Notes: a model not told the origin generated them from the letters alone. Counted from the stretch's first letter, positions 42,932-53,156 are shown. The stretch is DNA of 64,000 bases from Bog-950 sp964423405 (GCA_964423405.1 CAYREY010000008.1:1-64000); one strand, 5' to 3'. Program-made: numbers and translations.

Positions 42932-45900
42932 ATGAAGAAACACATCTACCTTGCTCTGTTATTTTTGGTTTGTTATGCCGGTGTTAAGGCACAGACTATC
43001 AGTGGTATATTGCTTGATAAGAAAACCGGCGAGCCCATGATAGGCGCTACTGTTTCGGTAAAGGGTACCGGCACCGGTACGGCTACCGATATCGACGGTA
43101 AGTTTGAGCTTAAAATTACCGAAACCCCGCCGTTCACCCTGCTGTTTTCGTACATCGGCTACACCAATCAGGAAATACAGATAAATACCGCTGCCGACCT
43201 GAAGCGCTCATTTAACATTAAGCTGGAGTCGGAAGAGAAAACCCTTGGCACCGTAGAGATAGTGGACAGCCGCATTACCGAAAAGGAAAAGCAAAGTCCG
43301 CTAACGGTAGAAAGCATGGGCCTGACGGCTATTAAACAAACAGCATCATCTACTTTTTACGAGGGCCTTAGCACCATGAAAGGCGTGGATATGACTACCG
43401 CCTCGCTTGGCTTTGTAGTAATAAACACCCGTGGTTTTAACTCTACCTCTCCGGTGCGCTCGCTGCAATTGCTGGATGGTGCCGATAACCAGGCCCCCGG
43501 ACTTAGCTTTAGCGTGGGCAACTTTGCCGGTGCCACCGAAATAGATATTCAGAAGGTTGACCTGATAGTAGGTGCCTCTTCGCCATTGTATGGCCCTAAC
43601 GCTTTTAACGGCGTAATAAACCTGCAAACCAAAAACCCGTTTTACCACAACGGTCTTTCTGTATATGTAAAAGGCGCCGAGCGTAACCTGTTTGAGGGCG
43701 CTATACGCTATGCCAAATCGTTTAAAAACAAAAACGGCGAAGATAAATTTGCCTTCAAGCTTAACGCCAGCTACCTGCGTGCCGACGACTGGCAGGCTAC
43801 CAACATGGCTGCCGCTACCAACTCGTGGCAACCAGCCACCAACTATGGCGGCTACGATGCCGTAAATCGCTACGGCGATGAATTGCCTACCAAAAACTCG
43901 CTGAACTTTGATGACCCCAGCAGCCGTAGGTTAAAGCCGGGCCTTGGCCAGATTTTCCGTACCGGTTATAATGAGAAAGATGTGCTTAACTATAACATCC
44001 GCAACATAAAAGCCAACACCGGTTTATACTATAAAATTACCGATAAGATTGAAGCCCGTGTTGCCTACAACTTCGGCTTTGGTACCACCGTTTATCAGGG
44101 CGATAACCGCTATAGCATTAACAACATCCGTATTCACCAGTTGCGTGCCGAAATTATACAGCCCGACAAGTTTTATATACGTGCCTACACTACTATGGAA
44201 AATGCCGGCAACAGTTACGATGCGGTATTTACGGCCATTAAGCTACAGGACTCTCAAAAAAGCATTGAGCAGTGGAGCACCGCTTATTCGCAGTTCTGGT
44301 CGGCGGGTGGTAATGGTGTAACTGCACCGGTTGGTAAGGTAAATCAGCTACTGGGTATTTATTCGCCATCTACCTCTAACGATGTGGACCCCAGCCGTCC
44401 GGGCTTTCAAAACTACTGGTTCCCAGCTACCATAACCAGCGATACCAGCCAGTGGGACGATATACGTGCTATGGTTAATGCCGCGTACGATTCGATACTG
44501 GCACAGAACGGCGACTCACTTACACTATGGCATGCACAGGCCCGTACCTATGCCGACACTGTTTCATCTAACGCGTTTGGCAAACCACGTCTGGTACCCG
44601 GCACACAGGCCTATAGAGATTCACTGGCAGCTATTACCTCGCGTACTGCATTTGAACAAAACGGCACCATGTTTTACGACCGCAGTAAAATGTTTCATGT
44701 ACAGGGCGAGTATAAGTTTGATATAAAGAAGAAAACAGCCACTAAAAATCTTTTCGACCTGTTGGTGGGTGGTAGTTTCCGTATGTATTTCCCCGATTCG
44801 CGTGGTACTATATTTAGCGATACCATTACCAATTACGAAGTGCGCGATGTTAACTCCGGGCAGGTGCGTAACGTAACGGTTAACGAGTACAATGCACAGA
44901 AGGATAGTTTTCAGATTCTGGATTATACCCGACGCCGCATTACCAACTGGGAGGTGGGCGTATACCTGAGCCTGAACCGCAAGTTTGATATAGACGAATT
45001 TAACGCCATTATACTTACCGGTACCGTTCGTTTTGACCGTAACCAGAACTTTGCCTGGAAACGTAAAGATGGCACCTGGGACCCTATTATTACTCCGGCT
45101 GCATCGTTGGTATATTCTTACAAAAACAACCACACCATCCGCCTTTCGTTTTCATCGGCGGTGCGTAACCCTACCCTGCAGGACCAGTACCTGTACTACA
45201 ACGTAGGCCGTGCCATATTAATTGGCAACCTGAACGGTGTTGACTCGCTGGTTACCGTAGAGTCTTTTCAGGATTACCTGGGCTCTACCCCCAACAATAA
45301 GAATCTGTTGAAATGGTTTGATGTACCGGCCATAAGACCCGAGAAAGTACAAACACTGGAGCTTGGCTACAAAGGTATATTTGCCAAAAAGGTGTACATA
45401 GATGGTAGCGCCTATGTAAGCTGGTACCGCGATTTTCTGGGTTACCAGATTGGTACATCGCTTAATGCCAATGTTACCCTGCTGGGCGATACCAATTACA
45501 GCATCCGCCAGATATACCGCGTGGCTGCCAATGCCAGCGACCGTGTAATGACTTACGGTGTAGCGGTGGGCTTCAGCTATTTCTTTATTAATAACTATTC
45601 GTTTAACGGTAACTATAGCTGGAACAAGTTGAACAAGCTGGGCAGCACCGACCCGATTATACCGGCCTTTAACACACCGGAGCATAAGTTTAACGTAGGC
45701 ATAAGCGGCAGAGATATAAAGATAGGTAAGGCCAAGGGTTTTGCCTTTAACGTAAACTACAAATGGATACAAGGTTTTGTGTTTGAAGGTTCGCCACAGT
45801 TCAGCGGCTCAATTCCTTCATATTCACTGCTCGATGCGCAGGTAAGCTACGAGTGGGCTAAAATTTTTACCACCTTTAAACTGGGCGGCAGCAACCTGAT

Positions 45901-46027
45901 AAGCAAGCGTAATTACCAGACCTATGGCGGCCCTGCCGTAGGCCGTATGATATACGGCAGCATACTGGTTAATATAGACGGCGACGCCCTTAAAAAAGGT
46001 ATGGACAAGGTTAAAACCAAGTGGTAA
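42932..46027 (+). CDS. TonB-dependent receptor with carboxypeptidase-like N-terminal domain
   Basis: 1031 aa from ATG 42932 (MKKHIYLALLFLV); the open frame extends 52 codons upstream but overlaps the divergent asparaginase gene. Signal peptide cleaved before QTISG. CarboxypepD_reg-like domain at about 22-105 (GATVSVKGTGTGTATDIDGKF). Plug domain: FVVINTRGFNSTSPVRSLQ, LLDGADNQAPGLSF, LIVGASSPLYGPNAFNGVIN. A 22-strand barrel follows, ending GRMIYGSILVNIDGD. It imports an unidentified large molecule using TonB-ExbBD. No SusD-type partner gene lies beside it. Confidence 0.95.
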   Translation: MKKHIYLALLFLVCYAGVKAQTISGILLDKKTGEPMIGATVSVKGTGTGTATDIDGKFELKITETPPFTLLFSYIGYTNQEIQINTAADLKRSFNIKLESEEKTLGTVEIVDSRITEKEKQSPLTVESMGLTAIKQTASSTFYEGLSTMKGVDMTTASLGFVVINTRGFNSTSPVRSLQLLDGADNQAPGLSFSVGNFAGATEIDIQKVDLIVGASSPLYGPNAFNGVINLQTKNPFYHNGLSVYVKGAERNLFEGAIRYAKSFKNKNGEDKFAFKLNASYLRADDWQATNMAAATNSWQPATNYGGYDAVNRYGDELPTKNSLNFDDPSSRRLKPGLGQIFRTGYNEKDVLNYNIRNIKANTGLYYKITDKIEARVAYNFGFGTTVYQGDNRYSINNIRIHQLRAEIIQPDKFYIRAYTTMENAGNSYDAVFTAIKLQDSQKSIEQWSTAYSQFWSAGGNGVTAPVGKVNQLLGIYSPSTSNDVDPSRPGFQNYWFPATITSDTSQWDDIRAMVNAAYDSILAQNGDSLTLWHAQARTYADTVSSNAFGKPRLVPGTQAYRDSLAAITSRTAFEQNGTMFYDRSKMFHVQGEYKFDIKKKTATKNLFDLLVGGSFRMYFPDSRGTIFSDTITNYEVRDVNSGQVRNVTVNEYNAQKDSFQILDYTRRRITNWEVGVYLSLNRKFDIDEFNAIILTGTVRFDRNQNFAWKRKDGTWDPIITPAASLVYSYKNNHTIRLSFSSAVRNPTLQDQYLYYNVGRAILIGNLNGVDSLVTVESFQDYLGSTPNNKNLLKWFDVPAIRPEKVQTLELGYKGIFAKKVYIDGSAYVSWYRDFLGYQIGTSLNANVTLLGDTNYSIRQIYRVAANASDRVMTYGVAVGFSYFFINNYSFNGNYSWNKLNKLGSTDPIIPAFNTPEHKFNVGISGRDIKIGKAKGFAFNVNYKWIQGFVFEGSPQFSGSIPSYSLLDAQVSYEWAKIFTTFKLGGSNLISKRNYQTYGGPAVGRMIYGSILVNIDGDALKKGMDKVKTKW

Positions 46028-46107
46028 TAGCTGCTGCCGGTTACAACCCCAATAGTTACGGGCAGGCTTAGCAATTGCAGGTTTCAGAAACTCTGGCCGC
46101 GCAATAT

Positions 46108-46138
46108 TTTCATAACATGCCTATTCTTACTACATTAG
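46108..46138 (+). promoter_or_regulatory. Possible Bacteroidota-type promoter for the esterase gene
   Basis: TTTC (46108-46111), 19 bases, TACATTAG (46131-46138): each element has one mismatch from TTTG and TAnnTTTG at the correct spacing. The predicted start would leave a short leader before ATG 46159. Confidence 0.3.
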
Positions 46139-46158
46139 CGGAAACTAAACAAATCGCT

Positions 46159-47610
46159 ATGTTAAAAAATGTACGTTATTCATTGCTGCTGTGCGCGCTT
46201 ATGGCCACGGCTGTTTGCCAGGCACAATCTGTGCGCTACCTCGATGAGGTGTTTAATGCTGTGCAGATAGATTCAAACATTACTTACGGCCAAAACAAAA
46301 CTTTTGGTTCAGGCTTTAATGCTACCCAACAACTAAAAATGGATGTTTACCGTCCCGATGGAGATACGGCTACCAACCGTCCGGTTATCATATTAATGCA
46401 CGCCGGTTCATTCCTCGATGGCTCGCTTACCGGTTTCAACTTTGCCGATAAAAACGAGAACTGCATAGTAGAACTTTGTAAGCGTTTTGCAAAGCGCGGC
46501 TATGTAGCAGTTAGTATGACCTACCGCCTGGGCTGGAACCCAACCGCCCCCGATCAGGATACCAAATCTAAAACTATCATCAACGCCGTGTTCCGCGCCA
46601 TGCAGGATGTAAAAGGCTGTATCCGTTACTTTCGTCACGATGTTGACTCTAACGGCAACCAGTGGGGTATAGACCCTACCAAGTTTGTTTTGGGCGGTTC
46701 TAACTCGGGTGCGTATGTAGCATTGGCTGCCAGCAACCTTAACAAACCGGCTGAGCTGGAAATACCTAAAGTACTTGATATAAACGGCCTGCCGTATATC
46801 GACACATTACTAACCGGTAACTTCGAAGGCTTTGGCGGAACACAAAACATCAACAACTATCCGGGCTATTCATCGGCATTTAATGCTGTGCTGGCGCTGG
46901 GTGGTGCCGTGGCCGATACCAGTATTATAGAAGCCGGCGAAACACCGGTTATTGCTTTCCAGGGTTCCGATGAAACACTTACACCGTATAACACAGCCGT
47001 GGTAATTACCACTACCCTGCAACCGGTAATAGAAGTAAGCGGCTCGGGCGATTTTATGCCTATAGTTGAAAAGCTGAACAACAACGCAGGTTTCTCGCCA
47101 AACAGTTTCGCGGCTGGCCCTAAAAACATTCAGGGTGGTGTACAAACAACTTCTATCGATGGCCTGTATCCGTTTTACGGACAAGCATTCGAGCCATGGA
47201 ACTGGTACAACGGCACTAACCCATCTATTAACTCTTCAGCTTCGCAAAGCAAGGCCATGAAGTATATTGATACCATTATGGGTTATACTTCTCCGCGCCT
47301 GTACCGCCTGATGATAGACAACAGCTATGGTGAACCAAACAGCATTCGCGAGGTAAAAGGCCGTGTAGAAATGCGTATGTTCCCTAACCCGGCTACAAAC
47401 GTATTAAACGTATCGGTTAACACCTTGCAGCAGCCAATAGAAAGCATTGCAATTGTTGACCTTACCGGCCGTGTTATCAGCCAGGTAAATAATATTAATG
47501 CTTACGATCAGGAGATTGACGTTCGCAATATGAGTACCGGTGTTTATCTGGTTTCGGTTAAACTGAAAGACGGTAACACCGCAACTACCCGCTTTATAAT
47601 TGAAAGGTAG
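46159..47610 (+). CDS. Secreted carboxylesterase-like alpha/beta hydrolase with T9SS sorting domain
   Basis: 483 aa from ATG 46159 (MLKNVRYSLLLCALMATAVCQ); a longer frame begins at 46075 but has no signal peptide. RPVIILMHAGSFLDGSL gives the oxyanion HAG motif; GGSNSGAYVALAAS is the nucleophile elbow (GxSxG); VIAFQGSDETLTPY carries a likely acid residue. The C-terminal 75 residues (MRMFPNPATNVLNVSVN, TGRVISQVNN, STGVYLVSVKLKDG) are the type A sorting signal recognised by the type IX machinery, so the enzyme is exported and probably surface-attached. It lies between two TonB receptors on the same strand. Confidence 0.92.
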   Translation: MLKNVRYSLLLCALMATAVCQAQSVRYLDEVFNAVQIDSNITYGQNKTFGSGFNATQQLKMDVYRPDGDTATNRPVIILMHAGSFLDGSLTGFNFADKNENCIVELCKRFAKRGYVAVSMTYRLGWNPTAPDQDTKSKTIINAVFRAMQDVKGCIRYFRHDVDSNGNQWGIDPTKFVLGGSNSGAYVALAASNLNKPAELEIPKVLDINGLPYIDTLLTGNFEGFGGTQNINNYPGYSSAFNAVLALGGAVADTSIIEAGETPVIAFQGSDETLTPYNTAVVITTTLQPVIEVSGSGDFMPIVEKLNNNAGFSPNSFAAGPKNIQGGVQTTSIDGLYPFYGQAFEPWNWYNGTNPSINSSASQSKAMKYIDTIMGYTSPRLYRLMIDNSYGEPNSIREVKGRVEMRMFPNPATNVLNVSVNTLQQPIESIAIVDLTGRVISQVNNINAYDQEIDVRNMSTGVYLVSVKLKDGNTATTRFIIER

Positions 47611-47636
47611 TTTATATTTAACAATCAGATATATTC

Positions 47637-47672
47637 AAGGTCCGGTAGCTATGTTACCGGACCTTTTCTTTT
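47637..47672 (+). terminator. Intrinsic terminator after the esterase gene
   Basis: AAGGTCCGGTA pairs with TACCGGACCTT (11 bp) over a 7-base loop, followed by TTCTTTTT. Confidence 0.9.
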
Positions 47673-47745
47673 TGGTTAAACTAAATTTTGTCCTTTCAAT
47701 ATTTTGTTATCTTCGACTCTGCTCAAAAAAATCCAAAGACCCCAA

Positions 47746-50601
47746 ATGAAGAAAGCTCTACTACTTCTGGCAATGTTGGTAACAACATTCGCCCTTTTCG
47801 CACAGACAAAAACAATATCGGGTAAAATTACTGATGCCAGCACCAAAGATCCCCTGGTTGGTGCTACTGTATTGGTTAAAGGTACCCAAACCGGTACCGC
47901 TACCGATGCCGATGGTAAGTTTACGCTGGATGTACCGGCCGATGCCAAAACAATTACTATTTCATACGTAGGTTTTATAAGCCGCGATTTTCCTATAGCT
48001 ACTACAACTAACTGGACTATTGCACTTGAACCCAATGCCATTGCCACACAAGAAGTGGTAGTTAGTTCGTCGCGCGTTGCAGAGAGTATAAAACAGGCTC
48101 CGGTGCAGATTGAAAAGATGACCTCGCGTGAGATTAAGAGTGCCGCCTCTGGAGATTTTTACCAGAGCATAGGTAACTTTAAAGGGGTAGATATCATTAC
48201 TACCTCTGCCGGTTTTAAGGTAATTAACCTGCGTGGTTTCAGCGATACGCGTTCGCTGCGCACCAAGCAGTTTATAGATGGGGTAGATAACGAGGCCCCC
48301 GGCCTTAACTTCCCTATAGGCAACCTGGTAGGTGCCAACGATCTTGACCTGGAGAGTGTAGAGATTATTTCAGGCGCAGCTTCATCGTTGTATGGTGCCA
48401 ATGCCATGCAGGGTGTGGTATCTATGCGCAGCAAAAATCCGTACGATTTTCAAGGCCTGGCAGTGCAGGTTAAAGGTGGTGGTTCTACTGTACCCGGCCC
48501 GTATTTCGATGCGCAGATACGCTATGCACAGGCCTTTGGCAAAAGCCAGAAATTTGCCATTAAGTTTACCGGTGAGTACACTCAGATGAAAGACTGGGTT
48601 GCCGACGATGATTCGTTCAACCGCTATGGTAACCTTAAAATAGATATCAATGCTTCTTCTATTCTGCGCGAAAAACAATACGACCCGGTTGGTCCCGATT
48701 TTACGCAGGAAGAAAAAAACGATATGATTAAGCTGAACAGCTGGCTCGATTTTAACCCTATAGCCAGCCCTGGTACACTTAACCTACGTGCGCCCGGCTT
48801 TATGGAGAAAGATCTGGCAGACTACAACATGAAAAATGCCAAGTTCTCTACCGAGTTACACTATCGTTTTAATAAAAACCTTGAGCTTACCGGTACCTAC
48901 AAATTTGGTTATGGTTCAGCTGTTTATCAGGCAACTGCCCGTTATCAGATTAAAGACTTTACCTTCCACCAGCCTAAGTTAGAGCTACGTGGCAAAAGCT
49001 TTTTTGTGCGCGCTTATGGCTCTATTGAAGACGCTGGCCGTTCGTACAACATCGGCTTAACCGGTAGCTACCTGTCACGTGCATCGGCACCTGATTATGT
49101 ATCACGTTATCTGGAGAAATACTTTGATGTACTGGATACCCTTACCAATGGTTTCTGCGAAGATTGTGTGGACCAGGGCATGGTTGATGAGGCACGCCGT
49201 CAGGCCCGTTTGTTTGCCGACTCTGGCTGGTTCCGAGCTGGCAGCCAGTTGTTTACCGATAGCTTTAATAAGCTGGTAAGCAACGCTAACTCGCTGGATG
49301 GTACTAAGTTTTACGACAAATCGATGATGTGGCACGTAGAAGGCCAGTATAACTGGGATTTTGTAAAATGGCTGGATATCATCACCGGTGTATCGTACCG
49401 TATCTATATGCCTAACAGCCGAGGTACCATATTTGAAGATACCATTGGCCGCAAAATACGTGTGCATGAAGTTGGCGCATACCTACAGGCCAGCAAACGA
49501 CTGCTTAAAGATGAGAGCCTGAAAATTATAGGTTCTATCCGCGTAGATAAAAACTCGAATTTTAAAGCACAGGTATCGCCACGTGCATCGTTGGTGTACA
49601 CCTATACGGCTGCAAAAAGCGACCATACTTTCCGTGCCGGTATCACCTCGGCTTTCCGTACACCTACCTTACAGGACCAATACCTGAGACTGGATGTAGG
49701 CCGTATATTCCTGGTGGGTAACCTGAATGGTTATGATAACCTCTTCACACGCGAATCTACCCTGGAGTTTTACCGCAACCGCACCGGTGTGTACGATAAC
49801 GACCAGGCGCTGGCGTTAAGCACCCTTAAATCTATAACCGTAGCCCCTCTTAAACCAGAGCGCGTTTTATCGGTAGATTTTGGTTACCGCACCGAGATTG
49901 CTAAAAAGGTATTCATCGATATATCTGCTTACTGGAGCCAGTACAGCAACTTCATAGGTTTCCAGCGTGTAGTACGCACTATATTGGGTAATGCCAATGC
50001 CGATCAGAATAGCAACGAGTACCAGCAGGCGCTGGATGCCATTGTGGTTAACGATTCGCTGGGTTCTAAAGAGCTGGACGGCACACCCCTCTACCGTACG
50101 TACCAAATGTGGGTGAATGCTAATAGCAAAGTTCCTTCATGGGGGGCAGCTATCAGCGTAGCTTACTATGTTGGTAAAGGTATTACACCGTATGTTAACT
50201 ATACCTACAGCGACCTTGATGACAGAAACATTAAGAATGCCGGTGTAACTGTATTGTCTGGTTTCAATACCCCTAAGCACAAAATGAACATAGGGGTAAA
50301 TGCCAGCCGTGTAGTAGGTGGCCTGGGCTTTAATGCCAACTTTAAATGGGTTACCAGCTACCAGTGGCAAAGCCCGTTTGCCGATGGTACCGTGCCTAGT
50401 TTCCATGTACTGGACTTACAGGTGTTTTATGAAATCGACAAAGCTTACTCTACCATCCGTGTAGGTGGTTCTAACATTTATAACAACCGCCACATAGAAG
50501 CCGTTGGTTCACCTAAAATTGGTGGCCTGTACTATGTTGCCTGGTCGTTCGACTTTGTAAACTTTGGTAAGAAAAAGCAAGCGCCAACTGCTGCTAATTA
50601 A
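47746..50601 (+). CDS. TonB-dependent receptor, paralogue of the 42.9 kb gene
   Basis: 951 aa from ATG 47746 (MKKALLLLAMLV). Signal peptide, then CarboxypepD_reg-like domain (GATVLVKGTQTGTATDADGKF), plug (FKVINLRGFSDTRSL, IDGVDNEAPGLNFPIGN, LESVEIISGAASSLYGANA) and barrel to FVNFGKKKQAPTAAN. The plug wording is very close to that of the receptor at 42932, so the two arose by duplication. Together with the esterase between them they probably serve uptake of related compounds; that is inference. A terminator follows at 50638. Confidence 0.95.
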   Translation: MKKALLLLAMLVTTFALFAQTKTISGKITDASTKDPLVGATVLVKGTQTGTATDADGKFTLDVPADAKTITISYVGFISRDFPIATTTNWTIALEPNAIATQEVVVSSSRVAESIKQAPVQIEKMTSREIKSAASGDFYQSIGNFKGVDIITTSAGFKVINLRGFSDTRSLRTKQFIDGVDNEAPGLNFPIGNLVGANDLDLESVEIISGAASSLYGANAMQGVVSMRSKNPYDFQGLAVQVKGGGSTVPGPYFDAQIRYAQAFGKSQKFAIKFTGEYTQMKDWVADDDSFNRYGNLKIDINASSILREKQYDPVGPDFTQEEKNDMIKLNSWLDFNPIASPGTLNLRAPGFMEKDLADYNMKNAKFSTELHYRFNKNLELTGTYKFGYGSAVYQATARYQIKDFTFHQPKLELRGKSFFVRAYGSIEDAGRSYNIGLTGSYLSRASAPDYVSRYLEKYFDVLDTLTNGFCEDCVDQGMVDEARRQARLFADSGWFRAGSQLFTDSFNKLVSNANSLDGTKFYDKSMMWHVEGQYNWDFVKWLDIITGVSYRIYMPNSRGTIFEDTIGRKIRVHEVGAYLQASKRLLKDESLKIIGSIRVDKNSNFKAQVSPRASLVYTYTAAKSDHTFRAGITSAFRTPTLQDQYLRLDVGRIFLVGNLNGYDNLFTRESTLEFYRNRTGVYDNDQALALSTLKSITVAPLKPERVLSVDFGYRTEIAKKVFIDISAYWSQYSNFIGFQRVVRTILGNANADQNSNEYQQALDAIVVNDSLGSKELDGTPLYRTYQMWVNANSKVPSWGAAISVAYYVGKGITPYVNYTYSDLDDRNIKNAGVTVLSGFNTPKHKMNIGVNASRVVGGLGFNANFKWVTSYQWQSPFADGTVPSFHVLDLQVFYEIDKAYSTIRVGGSNIYNNRHIEAVGSPKIGGLYYVAWSFDFVNFGKKKQAPTAAN

Positions 50602-50637
50602 GATAGCTCAAAATCCGGGCGGAACCCGGTACAAAAG

Positions 50638-50661
50638 GCCACCTATTTAGGTGGCTTTTTT
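50638..50661 (+). terminator. Intrinsic terminator after the second TonB receptor
   Basis: GCCACCTA pairs with TAGGTGGC over a 2-base loop, then six T. The hairpin overlaps the stop codon of the convergent glucosaminidase gene (TAG at 50643-50645). Confidence 0.85.
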
Positions 50662-51146
50662 GTTGTGGCAGGTTGTGTTGTTTTGGGTTTGTGCGCGGGC
50701 AGAGGTGCTCCGGTACTACGCTCGGTTTTTATGTGCTTAAGCGTCCAGATATACTCTTTGGTACGGGCGTAGCGTATGCGCTTTAAAAACGCATAGTAGT
50801 CTTCTTCGGGGTTGGTATAATATTCATCCTGCCACGCTTTGTAATAGTCTATACTGGCCTGCCAGCTTTCAAAGCGCATATACTTTTTAGTTGAGCGGAA
50901 ACCAAACAGATTGTTTTTGTCCATCAGCATTTTGCTCTGAAACCAGCCGGTCTCCAATATGGCCTGCCGCAGCACTATGTCGGGGTTTTTAATTCCAACC
51001 AGTAATATGTACGCATGCACGCTATCCTTAAATCCGGCGGTGCAATTGCCGCTTACCAGCAGGCCGCCGGTAAGCAATAGTATTTGAAGTAGTTTTCTGA
51101 TAATTTCTGTTTTGGTAAACAATAGCCCTTGTACAGTTTCAAACAC
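50643..51146 (-). CDS. Small glucosaminidase-domain protein
   Basis: 167 aa. An N-terminal hydrophobic stretch (LLQILLLTGGLLVSGNC) anchors or exports it. IVLRQAILETGWFQSKMLM contains the catalytic Glu of glucosaminidase/lysozyme-like domains, followed by NNLFGFRSTKKYMRFESW, the usual conserved Asn/Phe-Gly. The C-terminal tail is Pro/Lys/Thr-rich and basic. It would cleave glycan chains of peptidoglycan. A larger relative with LysM domains is at 53934-55202. Start choice is uncertain by a few codons. Confidence 0.85.
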   Translation of the reverse strand: MFETVQGLLFTKTEIIRKLLQILLLTGGLLVSGNCTAGFKDSVHAYILLVGIKNPDIVLRQAILETGWFQSKMLMDKNNLFGFRSTKKYMRFESWQASIDYYKAWQDEYYTNPEEDYYAFLKRIRYARTKEYIWTLKHIKTERSTGAPLPAHKPKTTQPATTKKPPK

Positions 51147-51264
51147 CGTACCAGTTACGTGCGGTTGTTCAAGGGTGCAATTTCAATTTAACACATAGCG
51201 GGCTGTAAGCCGCAGGCAAATTTACCCCTTATAGGGTGTGCTAGTTTGCACTTTTCCACGGGTG

Positions 51265-52470
51265 TCAAATAGTCTGTGAGGCTATATATGCAGTAGTCCA
51301 GGCGGCCTGAAAGTTAAACCCGCCCGTAATGGCATCAATATCAAGCACTTCGCCGGCAAAATACAGGTTGTTGTGTTTTTTGCTTTGCATGGTGCGGAAG
51401 TCAATTTCGGCCAAATCAACCCCTCCGGCAGTTACAAACTCATCTTTATTGGTCGATTTTCCGGCTACTTTATACCGGGCCCGGGTTATTTCTGCCGCCA
51501 GCGCGTCTATTACGCTGTTCGATAAATCGGCATAGTTGGTGCCCGGCTTTGTAATATGCTGCGCTGTAATGCGCTCCCATAGCCTTTTAGGTATATCGAA
51601 GAGTGGTGTAGTGGCAACTCCTTTTTTAGGATGGTTCTGTTTGTACTGCTTAAGGGTTTCTTTAACCGTGTTCAGGTCCTGGCTTATCCAGTTTACTTCA
51701 ATTTCAAAGTGATGGTTGATGGCAGATAGCGCTCTTGCTCCCCACGCACTTAACCGTAGTATTGCCGGACCGCTCATGCCCCAGTGCGTTATCAGTAAGG
51801 GGCCTGTTGCCTGTAGCTTTGTGTTTACCACACGTACCTGCGCCTGCGGTACCGAAAGTCCTTCCAGCCCTTTTATGCGTTCATCTTTTATGTTGAAGGT
51901 AAACAACGATGGTACCGGTGCTATAATGGTATGCCCCAGTTGCTTTAGCGTATCCCATACGCCGTGCGATGAACCGGCTGTTACCACTACTACATCTGCT
52001 TTTATAATCTGTCCGCTGGTGGTGTGTACTTCCCAACTGTTGTTTGCAGGTATTAAGTTGCTTACACCGGTGCTGTACTTAACGTGTATGCCCAGGCGCT
52101 TTACCTCGGCCATAAAACAATCTATAATAGTTTGCGAGCTATCGGTAACCGGAAACATGCGCCCATCGGCTTCGCGTTTTATCTTCACGCCCCTATCGGC
52201 AAACCATTGTATAGTATTGGTTGGGTTAAACCGGTTGAAGGGGCCCAGCAGTTGTTTCTCGCCACGCGGATAAAACTTAACCAGCTCTTTGGGTTCAAAG
52301 CAGGCATGTGTTACATTGCAACGGCCGCCACCGCTTATTTTAACCTTGTTAAGCACGGTGCTGGTACGCTCCAGTATAGTAATGGTGTAGCCGGGGTTTT
52401 TAATAGCGCAGTTTATGGCAGTGAAAAAGCCTGCTGCCCCGCCACCTGTTATAATTACCTGTTTGCTCAA
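51265..52470 (-). CDS. HI0933-family NAD(P)/FAD-dependent oxidoreductase
   Basis: 401 aa. VIITGGGAAGFFTAINCAI is the FAD-binding GxGxxG start; VLNKVKISGGGRCNVTHAC is the signature 'K-x-x-x-S-G-G-G-R-C-N-x-T' of the HI0933/BaiN-like family; TVVVTAGSSHG-type text and GVDLAEIDFRTMQSK follow; NLYFAGEVLDIDAITGGFNFQ is the C-terminal FAD block. The family reduces unknown substrates; one relative acts in bile-acid metabolism. Cytoplasmic. It is read toward the glucosaminidase gene. Confidence 0.95.
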   Translation of the reverse strand: MSKQVIITGGGAAGFFTAINCAIKNPGYTITILERTSTVLNKVKISGGGRCNVTHACFEPKELVKFYPRGEKQLLGPFNRFNPTNTIQWFADRGVKIKREADGRMFPVTDSSQTIIDCFMAEVKRLGIHVKYSTGVSNLIPANNSWEVHTTSGQIIKADVVVVTAGSSHGVWDTLKQLGHTIIAPVPSLFTFNIKDERIKGLEGLSVPQAQVRVVNTKLQATGPLLITHWGMSGPAILRLSAWGARALSAINHHFEIEVNWISQDLNTVKETLKQYKQNHPKKGVATTPLFDIPKRLWERITAQHITKPGTNYADLSNSVIDALAAEITRARYKVAGKSTNKDEFVTAGGVDLAEIDFRTMQSKKHNNLYFAGEVLDIDAITGGFNFQAAWTTAYIASQTI

Positions 52471-52504
52471 TGTATTGCGCCCGTTAAAGGGTTTATAGTA
52501 ACGG

Positions 52505-53041
52505 TTATATTACCTGATAGATATCGCGCAGGTTGCGGCCTAGGCCATCGTAATCCAGCCCGTAGCCAACAATAAACTCGTTAGGAATCTCCATACCTAC
52601 GTAGTCTATTTTCAGGTCGTTTTTAAGTGCCATGGGCTTGTATAGCAACGAGGCTACTTTAAGCGATGCAGGGTTCTGCTCGTAGAATATCGGTAGTATT
52701 TTGGCCAGCGTGTTACCGGTGTCAACTATATCTTCTATAATGATAATATGGCGGCCTTCTACCTCCTGGTTTAAACCAATAATGGTATTTACTGCACCGG
52801 TAGATGAAGTGCCGGCATACGATGCTGCTTTTATAAAGCATAGCTCACAATCCAGCATTAGCTCCTTTATAAGGTCCGATGCAAACATAAACGAGCCGTT
52901 CAGCACCGGTATTAATAATGGGCGTTTGCCAATATAATCTTCATTAATCTGGTGGGCTACGTTGCGTACAGCGCTAAGTATTTCGTTTTCGCTTTTGTAT
53001 AAGCGAAAGGTCTTGTCGTTCAGCCTTACCTGCTTCTCCAT
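52505..53041 (-). CDS. hpt: Hypoxanthine phosphoribosyltransferase
   Basis: 178 aa. The PRPP loop is HIIIIEDIVDTGNTLAKI (E-D-I-V-D-T-G-x-T), LIPVLNGSFMFASDL the pyrophosphate-loop region, and KIDYVGMEIPNEFIVGYGLDYD the purine-recognition segment. It salvages hypoxanthine (and guanine) with PRPP. It precedes the HI0933-type gene by 34 bp on the same strand and follows the msrA terminator. Confidence 0.97.
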   Translation of the reverse strand: MEKQVRLNDKTFRLYKSENEILSAVRNVAHQINEDYIGKRPLLIPVLNGSFMFASDLIKELMLDCELCFIKAASYAGTSSTGAVNTIIGLNQEVEGRHIIIIEDIVDTGNTLAKILPIFYEQNPASLKVASLLYKPMALKNDLKIDYVGMEIPNEFIVGYGLDYDGLGRNLRDIYQVI

Positions 53042-53094
53042 TCAGTTCTTGCTTTTGCCAAATATAACCGGATGCTGCGAAAATCTGAATTTAA

Positions 53095-53139
53095 CTAAAA
53101 GAAAATGGCCGGATACTGCTTTTTGCTGTACCCGGCCAT
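53095..53139 (-). terminator. Terminator of the msrA gene
   Basis: ATGGCCGG (53105-53112) pairs with CCGGCCAT (53132-53139), extended by TAC/GTA inside. On the minus strand it is followed by the T-rich TTTTCTTTTAG. It lies 17 bp after the msrA stop. Confidence 0.85.
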
Positions 53140-53156
53140 CAATACCACAACAGTTA

